From positions 94,481-105,882 of the forward strand of contig QKYT01000054.1 of NCBI GenBank assembly GCA_003550305.1: a DNA stretch of 11,402 bases, read 5' to 3'. Shown piece after piece: positions 1 to 7,084 of this stretch. The notes beneath the pieces are model-generated. The model did no database searches, was not told where the DNA came from, and worked only from the letters and a program-made list of their open reading frames with translations. How positions within the stretch are numbered: the first letter of the stretch is position 1; each line of letters starts with the position of its first letter. The DNA is from Glomus cerebriforme. Its lineage: Eukaryota > Glomeromycota > Glomeromycetes > Glomerales > Glomeraceae. Both the position numbers and the translations under genes were made by a program.

Positions 1-181
1 CGTCAATATTCTTTTATTTCTTTTGTAATGAATGTCTTTTTTTTTAATTATTCAGTGTAATTATAATTGCGATATTATAAACAATCTATAATAAATACTT
101 CAACTTAAGTATTAAATGTTGTAAAAGCTAAAACATATGTAATCAATCTTATAAAAAAATTTATTATACGTGAAGTTCAAN
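1..181. other. A+T-rich flank, nothing recognised
   Basis: Very A+T-rich sequence with no open frame of useful length on either strand and no repeat or motif that I can name. It ends at an ambiguous base (181), where the GC-rich palindrome cluster begins. Confidence 0.6.
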
Positions 182-345
182 CTGGCTCGAGCNGACTNGG
201 CTCGNGCCAGGATTTATNCTGGCTCAGCTCNGCTCGAAAAGCTCAAGCCGATATTTATTATCGCTCAGCTCGTTACATACTCGGCTCGAAAATTATTTCG
301 AGCTGAGCTCGAGCCAGTCTCTGGCTCAGCTTGAGCCAGCTCGTG
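182..345. repeat. Palindromic CTGGCTCGAGC repeat cluster
   Basis: An abrupt GC-rich island in an otherwise A+T-rich window, built from degenerate copies of GGCTCGAGCC, GAGCTCGAGC and GGCTCAGCTC in both orientations. An 11-base arm CTGGCTCGAGC at 182-192 is perfectly complementary to GCTCGAGCCAG at 307-317, and a further short inverted pair (CTGGCTC / GAGCCAG) lies in 321-338. Six ambiguous bases (181, 193, 198, 205, 218, 231) fall in or beside this block, as expected for a collapsed or heterogeneous repeat. It may be the palindromic end or body of a small mobile element; I cannot assign a family. Confidence 0.7.
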
Positions 346-690
346 CGGAGCTTTAAATACAACCCATTTTGAAACTTCAACAATAGACTCAAATATTGAA
401 AATTCAGAGAGTTCTAAAAAATAAAAGACGAGTTTATTAATATTCAATATTTAACTTAACAAGAATTATAATAACAAAAACATCAACAAAGATATAAAAA
501 AAGAAGAAAATTAAAGGAAAATAATATAAGAAATATAGTAATAAATTTAACTTAGAGGATTTATTTTAAGAACTAACAAACAACATAGCTACAAAGATCA
601 AGTAAGAAGAGATTAAAAAAAGCTTTAGGATACAGACCAAATGTCCTAAATAATATATTAAATGTTGGAAATAGTATTTTAAAAAGAATT
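346..690. other. Region between palindrome cluster and gag remnant
   Basis: A+T-rich. If the retrotransposon at 690-6560 were complete, its 5' LTR and primer-binding site should lie here, but I see neither a sequence matching the candidate 3' LTR start (TGATGTAATTATTAG at 6516) nor an obvious tRNA-complementary primer site. A minus-strand open frame of 60 codons at 265-447 runs from here into the palindrome cluster; I do not regard it as a gene. Confidence 0.45.
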
Positions 691-734
691 GGAGTAGTAA
701 ATGATAAAATTAATGTTGTAAAAAATGAGATATC

Positions 735-1860
735 AATAAGAGTTCCTAAATTTTTAGGAAAAGAAAAGAAGATGTTGAGGAATGGATTGTATATATAAAA
801 GTTTTATTTATAGCAAGTGAAAGACAATCAGGAAATAATTAAATAAAAGTAGCACAATTTGCAATTGGAGGATTAGAAGGAGCAGCATTATGATGGTATA
901 CTGAAATAAAAGTAGCAGCAGCTGGAAATTTGGTAAATTAGGCTGATAATGATAATAATAATGACTTATAATATCAAATTAAACAAAGATTTATCAGTAA
1001 GAAAGTTAGAAGGAGAAAATTATAAGAGTTACAATACATTAAACAGAGAGAAAATGAAAATATTAAAAACTATGCTACAAGATTCAAGAAAGTGTTATGA
1101 ATTACAGGAAGAGAAATCAACATACCTGATGTGAGTATTTTATTAAAGGATTAAAAGGGAAATTAGTTAAACAAGTGAGATTAAATGATCTAGTGATCTT
1201 AGCCAATACAATTGAAAGAGCAAAAATAGTAGAAAGAGTGAAAAGTGAAAAGATTCAATATGAAGTAATACAAAAAATCAATGAAAGAGGAATGGAAGAA
1301 ATTTTGAAAAATTATAGCATTCTATATAAAGTAAAGTATATCAATATATGCAAAAACCCAAAAATCAATATAATATAGAAGAATTAATAGGAGAAATGCA
1401 GAAAATAGCAATGATGTTAAAAAAATTAAAAGGAAAAGTAGAAGGACAAGGAAGAAATAATGAAAGAAGAGATAATTTTAGATGTTACAATTGTGGAAAA
1501 AGAGGTCATACAATAAAATTTTATAGGCAAAGAAATAATTATAATAATATAAGAAATAATACAAATGTTAAAAATAAAAAAAATGAAGAACTAAGAAATA
1601 TAAGCTATTTTAAGAGATACTATGAAGATAAAGATGAATATAATAGTGAAGATTATGAATATGAAGAATTATATAATGCAGAATTACTAGCAGGAAAAAG
1701 AAGAAGAGAAAAAGAAGAAAATTATGGAGATAATATATAAAATATCAAAATGAAACCAAAACAAAAGAAGTAAAATGGAAAATGCAAACAAATATATGAG
1801 CAAAGAGTAAATGTACAAATTGTGAACAAATGGGACATTATTCAAAAGAATGTCAAAATT
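735..1860 (+). pseudogene. gag: Broken gag (capsid and two zinc knuckles)
   Basis: The structural Gag protein packages element RNA into cytoplasmic particles. A capsid-type stretch starts at 771 (D-V-E-E-W, Trp at 783) and continues to a GGLEGAA..WYTE motif at 867-905, typical of the Retrotrans_gag domain, but it carries TAA at 840 and TGA at 891. The frame then shifts; open pieces at 949-1134, 1175-1378 and 1348-1740 are successive fragments of the same protein, not separate genes. A first zinc knuckle CYNCGKRGH begins with Cys codons at 1483 and 1492 and His at 1507, but the fourth ligand at 1522 is TAT (Tyr) rather than Cys, a single G-to-A change. A second knuckle, CTNCEQMGHYSKEC (1812-1853), keeps all four ligands. 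The region between them is Glu/Asp/Tyr-rich. It precedes protease directly. Confidence 0.85.
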
Positions 1861-2094
1861 TATCAATAAAAAGCAAAAATTAAAGGTTAAATCTGAAGAT
1901 ATTGAAAATTTTGCTGAATATGAATTCTCAACTTCAACTGTAGAGATACTAAGAGGAGACTTTATTAGATTAGCAGAAACTAAGATAGTCAAGGAATACA
2001 AGAAAGCTTTAACAAATTATTAACTACANTCAGGAGAAACAAATAATTTAAAAAAGATAAATGATGAAACAACTGCAATGAGATGTAATGTAGA

Positions 2095-2551
2095 GATAAA
2101 TGGAAAATAAATTAAAGCTATAATTGATACAGGTGCTTCAGTTAGTATTATAACAAATAAATTGAAAAAAGAATTAGAGATACCAATAAAAAAGAAAAAA
2201 TAAAAAGGTATTAGTAGCAGTAAATAGTAAAAAGGTAATAGTAATTAGAGAAACTGAAATTGAAATGAAAATTGGAGAATGATTAATTTTAGTTGAAATA
2301 TGAATTGTAGAGTTAAAAGATAGAATATTAATAATTGGAATGAATACCTTAGAAGACTTAGAAGTGGAGATCAATATTGAGAGTAGAATTATTAGAGGGA
2401 TAATTAATGGAGAAGAAATTATAATGCCAATAGAATATAAAAGAAAAAAATAAAATGAAGAAAGAGAAATTTATAAAGAAGAAAATAATGATAATGAAAA
2501 TAATAAAGAAAATGAAGAAGGATATGAAGAGAAATTTGGGGAACCAGATTA
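2095..2551 (+). pseudogene. Broken retropepsin-type aspartic protease
   Basis: Ty3/gypsy proteases cut the Gag-Pol polyprotein and act as homodimers with one catalytic Asp per subunit. The active-site motif I-I-D-T-G-A-S-V is seen with DTGA at 2126-2137. The frame stays open to a run of Lys codons and then hits TAA around 2201. The second conserved element, hydrophobic-I-I-G-M-N-T-L, lies near 2323-2352 and corresponds to the usual iLiGmdwL strand. An acidic, Asn/Glu/Lys-rich linker follows to 2550 and is cut by the TA-flanked MITE. The copy cannot give an intact protease because of the stop after the active site and at least one frame change before the second motif. The assignment rests on motif pair and position between zinc knuckles and RT. 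Confidence 0.82.
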
Positions 2552-2737
2552 CAGTCGTCCTTCTCTATAGGCATCTCCTGTTTAGTCACATCCCCCTTAT
2601 AAGCATATTTATACTTGGCTCAAGTTACTAATAATATTATTAAAAAAATCTCTTCTATAGTCACATCATATAGGTTTTTTATAATCACACCTTTTTTTTT
2701 CAGTCCCAAGGGGTGTGATTATATAGGGGGACAACTG
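2552..2737. mobile_element. 186-bp TA-flanked MITE (Tc1/mariner-like)
   Basis: The left end CAGTCGTCCTTCTC and the reverse complement of the right end, CAGTTGTCCCCCTA, form an imperfect terminal inverted repeat. It is flanked on both sides by TA (2550-2551 and 2738-2739), the target duplication of the Tc1/mariner/pogo superfamily. There is no transposase frame, so it is non-autonomous. It is visibly less A+T-rich than its surroundings and carries several copies of a TATA(G/A)TCACA(T/C)C motif in both orientations. An 11-base stem (2681-2691 with 2712-2722) could fold near its right end. It interrupts the gypsy linker between protease and RT, so it inserted later. Superfamily assignment is from TIR style and the TA duplication only. 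Confidence 0.85.
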
Positions 2738-2739
2738 TA

Positions 2740-3039
2740 TAAGGAATTTATGGGAATACTAGAGTAAGAAGATAAAGATCAGAAAAAACAAAAAGTTTTG
2801 GCCGAGATAGCAGAAAAATATTAAAAAAGAAAAATACTAATCTAAAAGAAATGTTGATAAAAAAAATTAAAATTAATAAAGAAATTGAAGATGAAAAAAA
2901 AGAAAATTAATTATGGATTATGAAGATACTTGTATGTATAATAACAAAAAGTTGAAGATAACAAATGTTGTGAAATATGAAATTTATTTAGAAAAAGAAG
3001 CCAAACTAGTAATACAGATATTGAGAAAGTGAAGAAACA
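2740..3039 (+). other. Degenerate pol linker before RT
   Basis: Lys/Glu-rich A+T-rich sequence between the MITE and the first recognisable RT residues. It has frequent stops in all plus-strand frames. It probably corresponds to the protease-RT linker and the RT N-terminus, but no conserved motif can be picked out. Confidence 0.4.
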
Positions 3040-3800
3040 AAGAAAATAATAAAAGAAGAAATACAGAAAATATTAGAAGCAGGAGTAATTTGAGAATCAA
3101 GAAGTCCTTATTCATTACCAGTAGTAATAGTAGGAAAGAAAAATGGAATAAAAAGATTTATATAAATTACAGAAAATTAAATAAAATGACTAAAACAGAC
3201 ATTTATCTATTATCAAGAATAGATGATTTATTAGAGAAATTCAGGATGATAAGATATTTTACCATTCTGGATTTAGCAAATGAATATTGGCAAATAAAGA
3301 TGGAAGAAAAAGATAAGAAATTAACAGCATTTATATGTTCAAAAGAATTATATGAATTTAATATGATGCTATTTGGATTGTCCAATGCACTACTAATATT
3401 TCAAAAAGCCATGGATAAAATATCTGAAGAGTATATTGATAAATTTATGAACATATATATTGATGATGTAATCATATACTCAAAAAATTTTGAAGAATAT
3501 TTACAGCATATTGAAAAGGTATTGAAGAAATTAAGAAAAGTTAATATAATGATCAAGATAAAGAAATGTGAATAGGTAAAAAGAAATGTTAAATATTTAG
3601 GATACTTAATAGAAAATAATGGACTAAAACTATTATCAAGATTAATTGAAAAGGTAAAAGAAATAAAACAATCAGAATGTAAAAGAGATATCAAATCATT
3701 TACAATGTTATGCTCATACTATAGAAAATTTATCAAGAATTTCTCAAAGATTGCAAAACTTATTGTTAAAGAAAGACCAAAAATTCACTTAGACAGAGAG
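3040..3800 (+). pseudogene. pol: Broken reverse transcriptase domain
   Basis: RT copies element RNA into cDNA. The start reads I-L-E-A-G-V-I, a TGA (3094) and then ESRSPYSLPVV (RT domain 1). The frame shifts near 3160 and stays open to TAG at 3573. Conserved parts seen are YRKLN, IDDLLEKF, the first catalytic Asp in FTILDLANEYWQI (Asp codon 3270), FGLSNA for the usual FGL.NAP, and the YIDD catalytic box at 3456-3467. The three catalytic aspartates are therefore present. After the TAG the same frame continues with VKYLGYLI and a YYRKFIKNFSKIA connection segment to about 3760. The 161-codon open piece at 3090-3575 is the longest intact part of the element. Order and motifs make the assignment secure; activity is excluded by the stops and frameshifts. 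Confidence 0.93.
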
Positions 3801-3810
3801 ATAACAAAAG

Positions 3811-4250
3811 GCATTTGAGAAATTAAAGGAAAAGTTAATAAATTATCTAGTATTACAATATCCAAATTATGAAGAGAAATTTTTAGTAATTACAGATGCT
3901 TTAGGAAATGGATTAGGAGCAGTATTAGTACAGAAGAATGAAAAAAAAGAGAATATGTAATATATTATACTAGTAGAGGATTATGGGAAGTAGAGATAAA
4001 CTATCTAATAATAGAATTAAAGTATTTAGCAGTAATTTGGATGATACAATATTTTCACAAATATTTAATCAGTAGAAAATTCAAAGTTATTACTGACCAT
4101 AGTGCATTGAAATCATTAACAAATGTAAATAAAATTCCAAAAGGTCAAAGAGTAAGATGGATTATAGAATTATAACAATATAATTTTGAAATAATTCATA
4201 GAGCTGAAAAGGAGAATAAAAATGCAGATACTTTATTAAGAATAATATAA
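3811..4250 (+). pseudogene. pol: Broken RNase H domain of gypsy pol
   Basis: RNase H removes RNA from the RNA-DNA hybrid during reverse transcription. The frame AFEKLKEKL begins at 3811 and leads to TDALGNGLGAVLVQ (first catalytic Asp codon at 3895), followed by a frameshift in an A-run near 3945. The next frame shows YYTSRGL, a conserved E..Y...E.E-like block, TDHSALKSL (Asp 4095) and ADTLLRI (Asp 4227) where intact relatives have ADALSR. A TAA follows at 4248. An in-frame TAA also sits within the RW..L.QYNFEIIHR segment near 4173. It is joined directly to the integrase linker. The assignment is secure from the spaced Asp motifs. Confidence 0.92.
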
Positions 4251-4409
4251 AAGAAACATGAAAATTGAAAGTAATTTTCAAATAATGGATGAAAAAGAAT
4301 ATAAAGAGATATTACAAAATATTGAGAAATTAAGAGAAGAGTATGAATTTGAGAATGAGATACTTTACAAATTAAAGAATAGAAAGAAGTTAAAAGTTAG
4401 GCGATATCA
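4251..4409 (+). pseudogene. pol: Linker before integrase, cut by nested element
   Basis: An open stretch from ATG 4258 codes for Lys/Glu-rich sequence with ILYKLKNRKKLKVRRYQ, which matches the usual linker between RNase H and the integrase zinc domain (LLY..., then RRY). The frame runs into the nested inverted-repeat element and ends at a stop inside it (about 4525), so the apparent 89-codon frame is a chimera of pol and transposon and not a gene. The right-hand continuation resumes near 5200 with a second RRY-type codon run. Confidence 0.75.
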
Positions 4410-5189
4410 AGTTAAAAAATTGGTTCTCATATTAAAATCATATTTAATTGATCCAGCCGCACAGGTTTTTATTTTTTTTTTGTCAAAAATTTTTTTTATA
4501 CCGAATATGTATCACAACCCAAATTAACTAAAATTTGTATTACCCGTTTAAATAATAATGTTATTATATAATAAAATAAACTTTTTTTAGCATATATCAA
4601 TATATATTAAGTTAGTATTATTACAATACAAACTTTTATAGTTTTGATTTACATGTTACGAATAGTTTATAGTTAAATTTATTAAATTTATTAAATGGTA
4701 TGATTTAGTATGAGAAATTATTTTGTAAAATATATAAATATATATATTTGAAGATATTTGATGAATATTTTTTTTTTTTATAATTTTATCAACATCAATT
4801 TACAATATAAAGGAATATGTCTCTTGCATATACTATTATATTAGACTTTTACTTCTAAGAAACGTTTAAAGTGAAAACAGAGTGACAAAAGTAAAGGAAA
4901 ATGTACAAAGAATTTCAGTTTATAATTATATATTGTATAGTATTAATAAATATTTCTTTTATTAAATCATTTTTGCATTATTTAAAATTTGATAGGTATT
5001 ACAAATTTAAAACAGTGCAAAGTTTTAATATGTATATAAAATATGTTACAAATTTTTGATATGTATTACAAACTTATTTATCACATGAAATGATTTTAAG
5101 CAATTCTATTGGTTNAAAAAAAAAATTTTGAAATTTGGATTTCCATTCAGCTGACCTGAATGGGATATGAGAACCAATTTTTTAACTTT
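4410..5189. mobile_element. Approximately 780-bp nested inverted-repeat DNA element
   Basis: GTTAAAAAATTGGTTCTCAT at 4411-4430 is perfectly repeated, inverted, as ATGAGAACCAATTTTTTAAC at 5167-5186, and two further bases match on the inner side (AT/AT). No coding frame lies between, so the element is non-autonomous. Motifs of the type GTATTACAAATTT recur at 4531-4544 (inverted), 4995-5008, 5044 and 5063, as subterminal repeats do, and a palindrome CCATTCAG-CTGAC-CTGAATGG sits at 5143-5163. It splits the gypsy integrase linker and is therefore younger. The exact ends are uncertain: ATATCA flanks it at 4404-4409 and 5190-5195, but a longer imperfect duplication of host sequence is also possible. 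Superfamily not assigned. Confidence 0.82.
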
Positions 5190-5195
5190 ATATCA

Positions 5196-6263
5196 TCTTA
5201 TTAGAAGATATAAATTTAAAGGATTAATATATATTTAATGCATGATCATGAGTTATTAGTACATTTTGAAAAGAAAGTGATATATGAAAAAGTTAAGGAG
5301 AAGTATTAGTAGAAAGATATGTTAAGAAATATTAGGGAATATATGAAATCATATGATAGTTGTTAAAGGAGAAATAAACCAATTAGAAAACATGAATTAA
5401 ATCTAATAAAAGTAAAAGAACTATTTTACATAATAGAAATAGATGTAGTTGAACCTTTACCAAAAACAAGTAATAGAAAAAGATACATTGTAGTAGCAAT
5501 AGATTATTTAACAAAATAGCCAGAGGCAAAAGTGATATGAAAAGTTAATGCAAAAGAGATATCAAAGTTTATCTATGAGGATATCATATATAGACATAGA
5601 TGTTCACATAAAATGGTATCAGATAGAAGAAGCGAATTTAATAATCAAGCTGTGAAGGAGTTAACAAATAGATTTAATGTAAAACATGAATTTTCAAGTC
5701 CATACTATCTAAAGACAAATGGATTAGTAAAAAGATTTAACATGAATTATTAGCAAAATTAGGAGGAAAAGATTGGAATAAACAGATTGCACTAGTATTA
5801 TTTGCTTATAGAAGTAAAATTCACAGTATAACCAAAATGACACCATTTTTCTTAAAATATAGAAGAAAAGTTATGTTATGATACCAAGCGAAAAGGAAAA
5901 TAAAGGGATATCTATGATCAAGAGAGTTGAAGAAATAATTGAGGAGTTACCTATTAAGAGAAATTAAGCGAAAGAAAATATAAACAAATTACAAGAGATA
6001 CAAAAAAAACAACATGATAAGATTGGAAAACGAAAATAAAAATTTCAAATTGGAGATAAAGTATTATATTACAATGTAGCTAAAGAAAAACAATAGTCTG
6101 GAAAATTAAAAGAAAAGTGGAAAGGATCATATTATATTTATGAGATAGTATTAAAAGGATCATATAAATTAAAAGATCTAAATGGAAGAGAATGGTAAAT
6201 GAAGAGTTATTAAAGGAATATTATGAAAAAGAAAAATTTAAAACAATAATAGTAATTAATTAA
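5196..6263 (+). pseudogene. pol: Broken integrase (H2C2 zinc, DDE core, C-terminal domain)
   Basis: Integrase joins element cDNA to the genome. The zinc domain reads HDHELLVHF from 5241, but the CxxC half reads SYDSC, with Tyr in place of the first Cys, and is followed by a stop where Gln is usual. The core has the first Asp in IEIDVVEPLP (codon 5442) and the second in VSDRRSEF (5622). The third catalytic position in NGLVKRFN (5730-5732) is Lys (AAA), where Glu is required; spacing between the last two is exactly 35 residues. A frameshift follows near 5750. Then come DWNKQIALVLFAYRS and a C-terminal GDKVLYY...GKLKEKWKGSYYI block, ending at TAA 6261-6263. In-frame stops and at least two frameshifts make it inactive even apart from the missing Glu. 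Confidence 0.92.
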
Positions 6264-6505
6264 ATGAGATAATCTTAATTTGAAAGGACTCAAATTTTTC
6301 TGAGAGAAGATAATCTGTAAAGAAAAGTTATTAAAGTATAATATGTAGCAGAGAAATGCATAGTAAACATGTGATACAAAATAATAGATAGTTTATAATT
6401 CAACTAATTTAGTAGAGAGAGATACTAAAATTTAAAGAGACAAGTTAAAATAATAACTTAGTATGGTAAAATCTTAAATATATGGCTAAGTCTTAGAAAT
6501 AGTTC
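6264..6505 (+). other. Retrotransposon 3' untranslated region
   Basis: A+T-rich, no open frame. It lies between the end of the integrase frame and the candidate polypurine tract, where Ty3/gypsy elements have a short non-coding region. A second, weaker purine run (CTGAGAGAAGA, about 6299-6309) lies in it and is an alternative plus-strand primer site. Confidence 0.5.
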
Positions 6506-6568
6506 AGAGGAAAAGTGATGTAATTATTAGTCATAAAATGTTATTATTATGCAATAAAGAAATTTGAA
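6506..6568 (+). promoter_or_regulatory. Candidate polypurine tract and 3' LTR start
   Basis: AGAGGAAAAG at 6506-6515 is an uninterrupted purine run followed directly by TGATGTAATTATTAGTC. Polypurine tract plus TG is how 3' LTRs of these elements begin. An AATAAA hexamer follows in ATGCAATAAAG near 6553, compatible with a polyadenylation signal inside the LTR. No second copy of this sequence was found on the 5' side, so the LTR cannot be delimited from within the window. Confidence 0.5.
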
Positions 6569-6750
6569 ATATAAAATAGAGGAATTAAATTAAAATATGA
6601 AATAGAGTGATTAAATTAAAATATGAAATAGAGTGATTAAATTAAAATATGAAATAGAGTGATTAAATTAAAATATGAAATAGAGTGATTAAATTAAAAA
6701 CTACAGAGAGAGGAATTAAATTGAGATATGATAGAAAGAAATTAAATTGC
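6569..6750. repeat. 26-bp tandem repeat, seven units
   Basis: The unit is ATATGAAATAGAGTGATTAA plus ATTAAA (26 bp). Units at 6595-6620, 6621-6646, 6647-6672 and 6673-6698 are identical. Unit 6569-6594 differs at four positions. Two diverged units continue in exact 26-bp register at 6699-6724 and 6725-6750. The identical core flanked by diverged units is the usual signature of expansion from the middle. It lies just inside the presumed 3' LTR. Confidence 0.95.
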
Positions 6751-6778
6751 ATTATGAAAATTTTAGAGTGTAAAATTG

Positions 6779-6807
6779 CAGAAATCTGCAAAATTTGCAG
6801 ATTTCTG
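6779..6807. repeat. Perfect 14-bp inverted repeat with 1-base spacer
   Basis: CAGAAATCTGCAAA is followed by one A and then TTTGCAGATTTCTG. It would extrude as a near-perfect cruciform. Related TGCAGATT words recur at 6870-6890 and in the palindrome at 7041-7059, so this may be one end of a small element of about 280 bp. It may also be the edge of the LTR. Confidence 0.85.
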
Positions 6808-7040
6808 TTTTTTTAAATATCTGTGCAATTCTTTAAATAATTTTCTTCAAATTTTTTTAGTAAAGTTTTTAGAAAAAATCTGCAATAATCTCCAATATTA
6901 CAAATTTGTTAAAAACTTTGCACAAAAATCTTTGAAGATTTTTTTTTATTTTGATAAACTTCAGTTAAACTATTAACTGTTTTAAATTTTAGGTTTCGAA
7001 GTTTTAAATAAAATTGGTAAGTTTTTCAAACTTCATATTT

Positions 7041-7059
7041 AATCTGCAGCATGCAGATT
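7041..7059. repeat. AATCTGCA-GCA-TGCAGATT palindrome
   Basis: Eight-base arms (7041-7048 and 7052-7059) around a 3-base spacer. They share the word TGCAGATT with the hairpin at 6779-6807. The pair may mark the two ends of a small non-autonomous element, but no target duplication is evident. Confidence 0.7.
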
Positions 7060-7084
7060 TTTTTCTTTTTTTTTTTAGTTTTTT

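Larger units (their letters stand above)
690..6560 (+). mobile_element. Decayed Ty3/gypsy LTR retrotransposon with nested insertions
   Basis: The order gag (CCHC zinc knuckles), aspartic protease (DTGA), reverse transcriptase (YIDD), RNase H (TDA, TDH, ADTL) and integrase (HDH, D-D35-E frame) is that of Ty3/gypsy elements; Ty1/copia has integrase before RT. The coding sequence is broken by many TAA, TAG and TGA codons and several frameshifts, so the copy is dead. Two smaller elements sit inside it (2552-2737 and about 4410-5189), so it predates both. A purine tract followed by TG at 6506-6517 is the best 3' LTR boundary. No 5' LTR was found, so the left end is approximate and the true right end is unknown. 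It encodes no visible envelope-type gene. What is seen is the domain order and motifs; family membership follows from that order. Confidence 0.9.

Noticed and set aside
265..447. Minus-strand open frame of 60 codons
   Set aside because: It runs from an A+T-rich region into the palindrome cluster, whose sequence is open on several frames by composition. There is no recognisable motif, neighbour or start context.
1687..2374. Hydrophobic minus-strand open frames (1687-2001, 2174-2374) and similar ones at 3203-3694
   Set aside because: They are antisense to gag, protease and RT. Their Phe/Ile/Leu/Ser-rich composition is what the reverse complement of Lys/Glu/Asn-rich A+T sequence gives.
4258..4527. 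89-codon plus-strand open frame as a gene
   Set aside because: Its first half is the pol linker and its second half is read from the nested transposon, so it is a chance chimera.
6569..6750. CRISPR-like array
   Set aside because: The 26-bp units are directly adjacent with no spacers and the context is eukaryotic transposon DNA.
6776..6976. Plus-strand open frame of 66 codons (Phe/Asn/Lys-rich)
   Set aside because: It begins in the hairpin at 6779-6807 and is low-complexity with no domain-like pattern; A+T-rich repeat sequence explains it.
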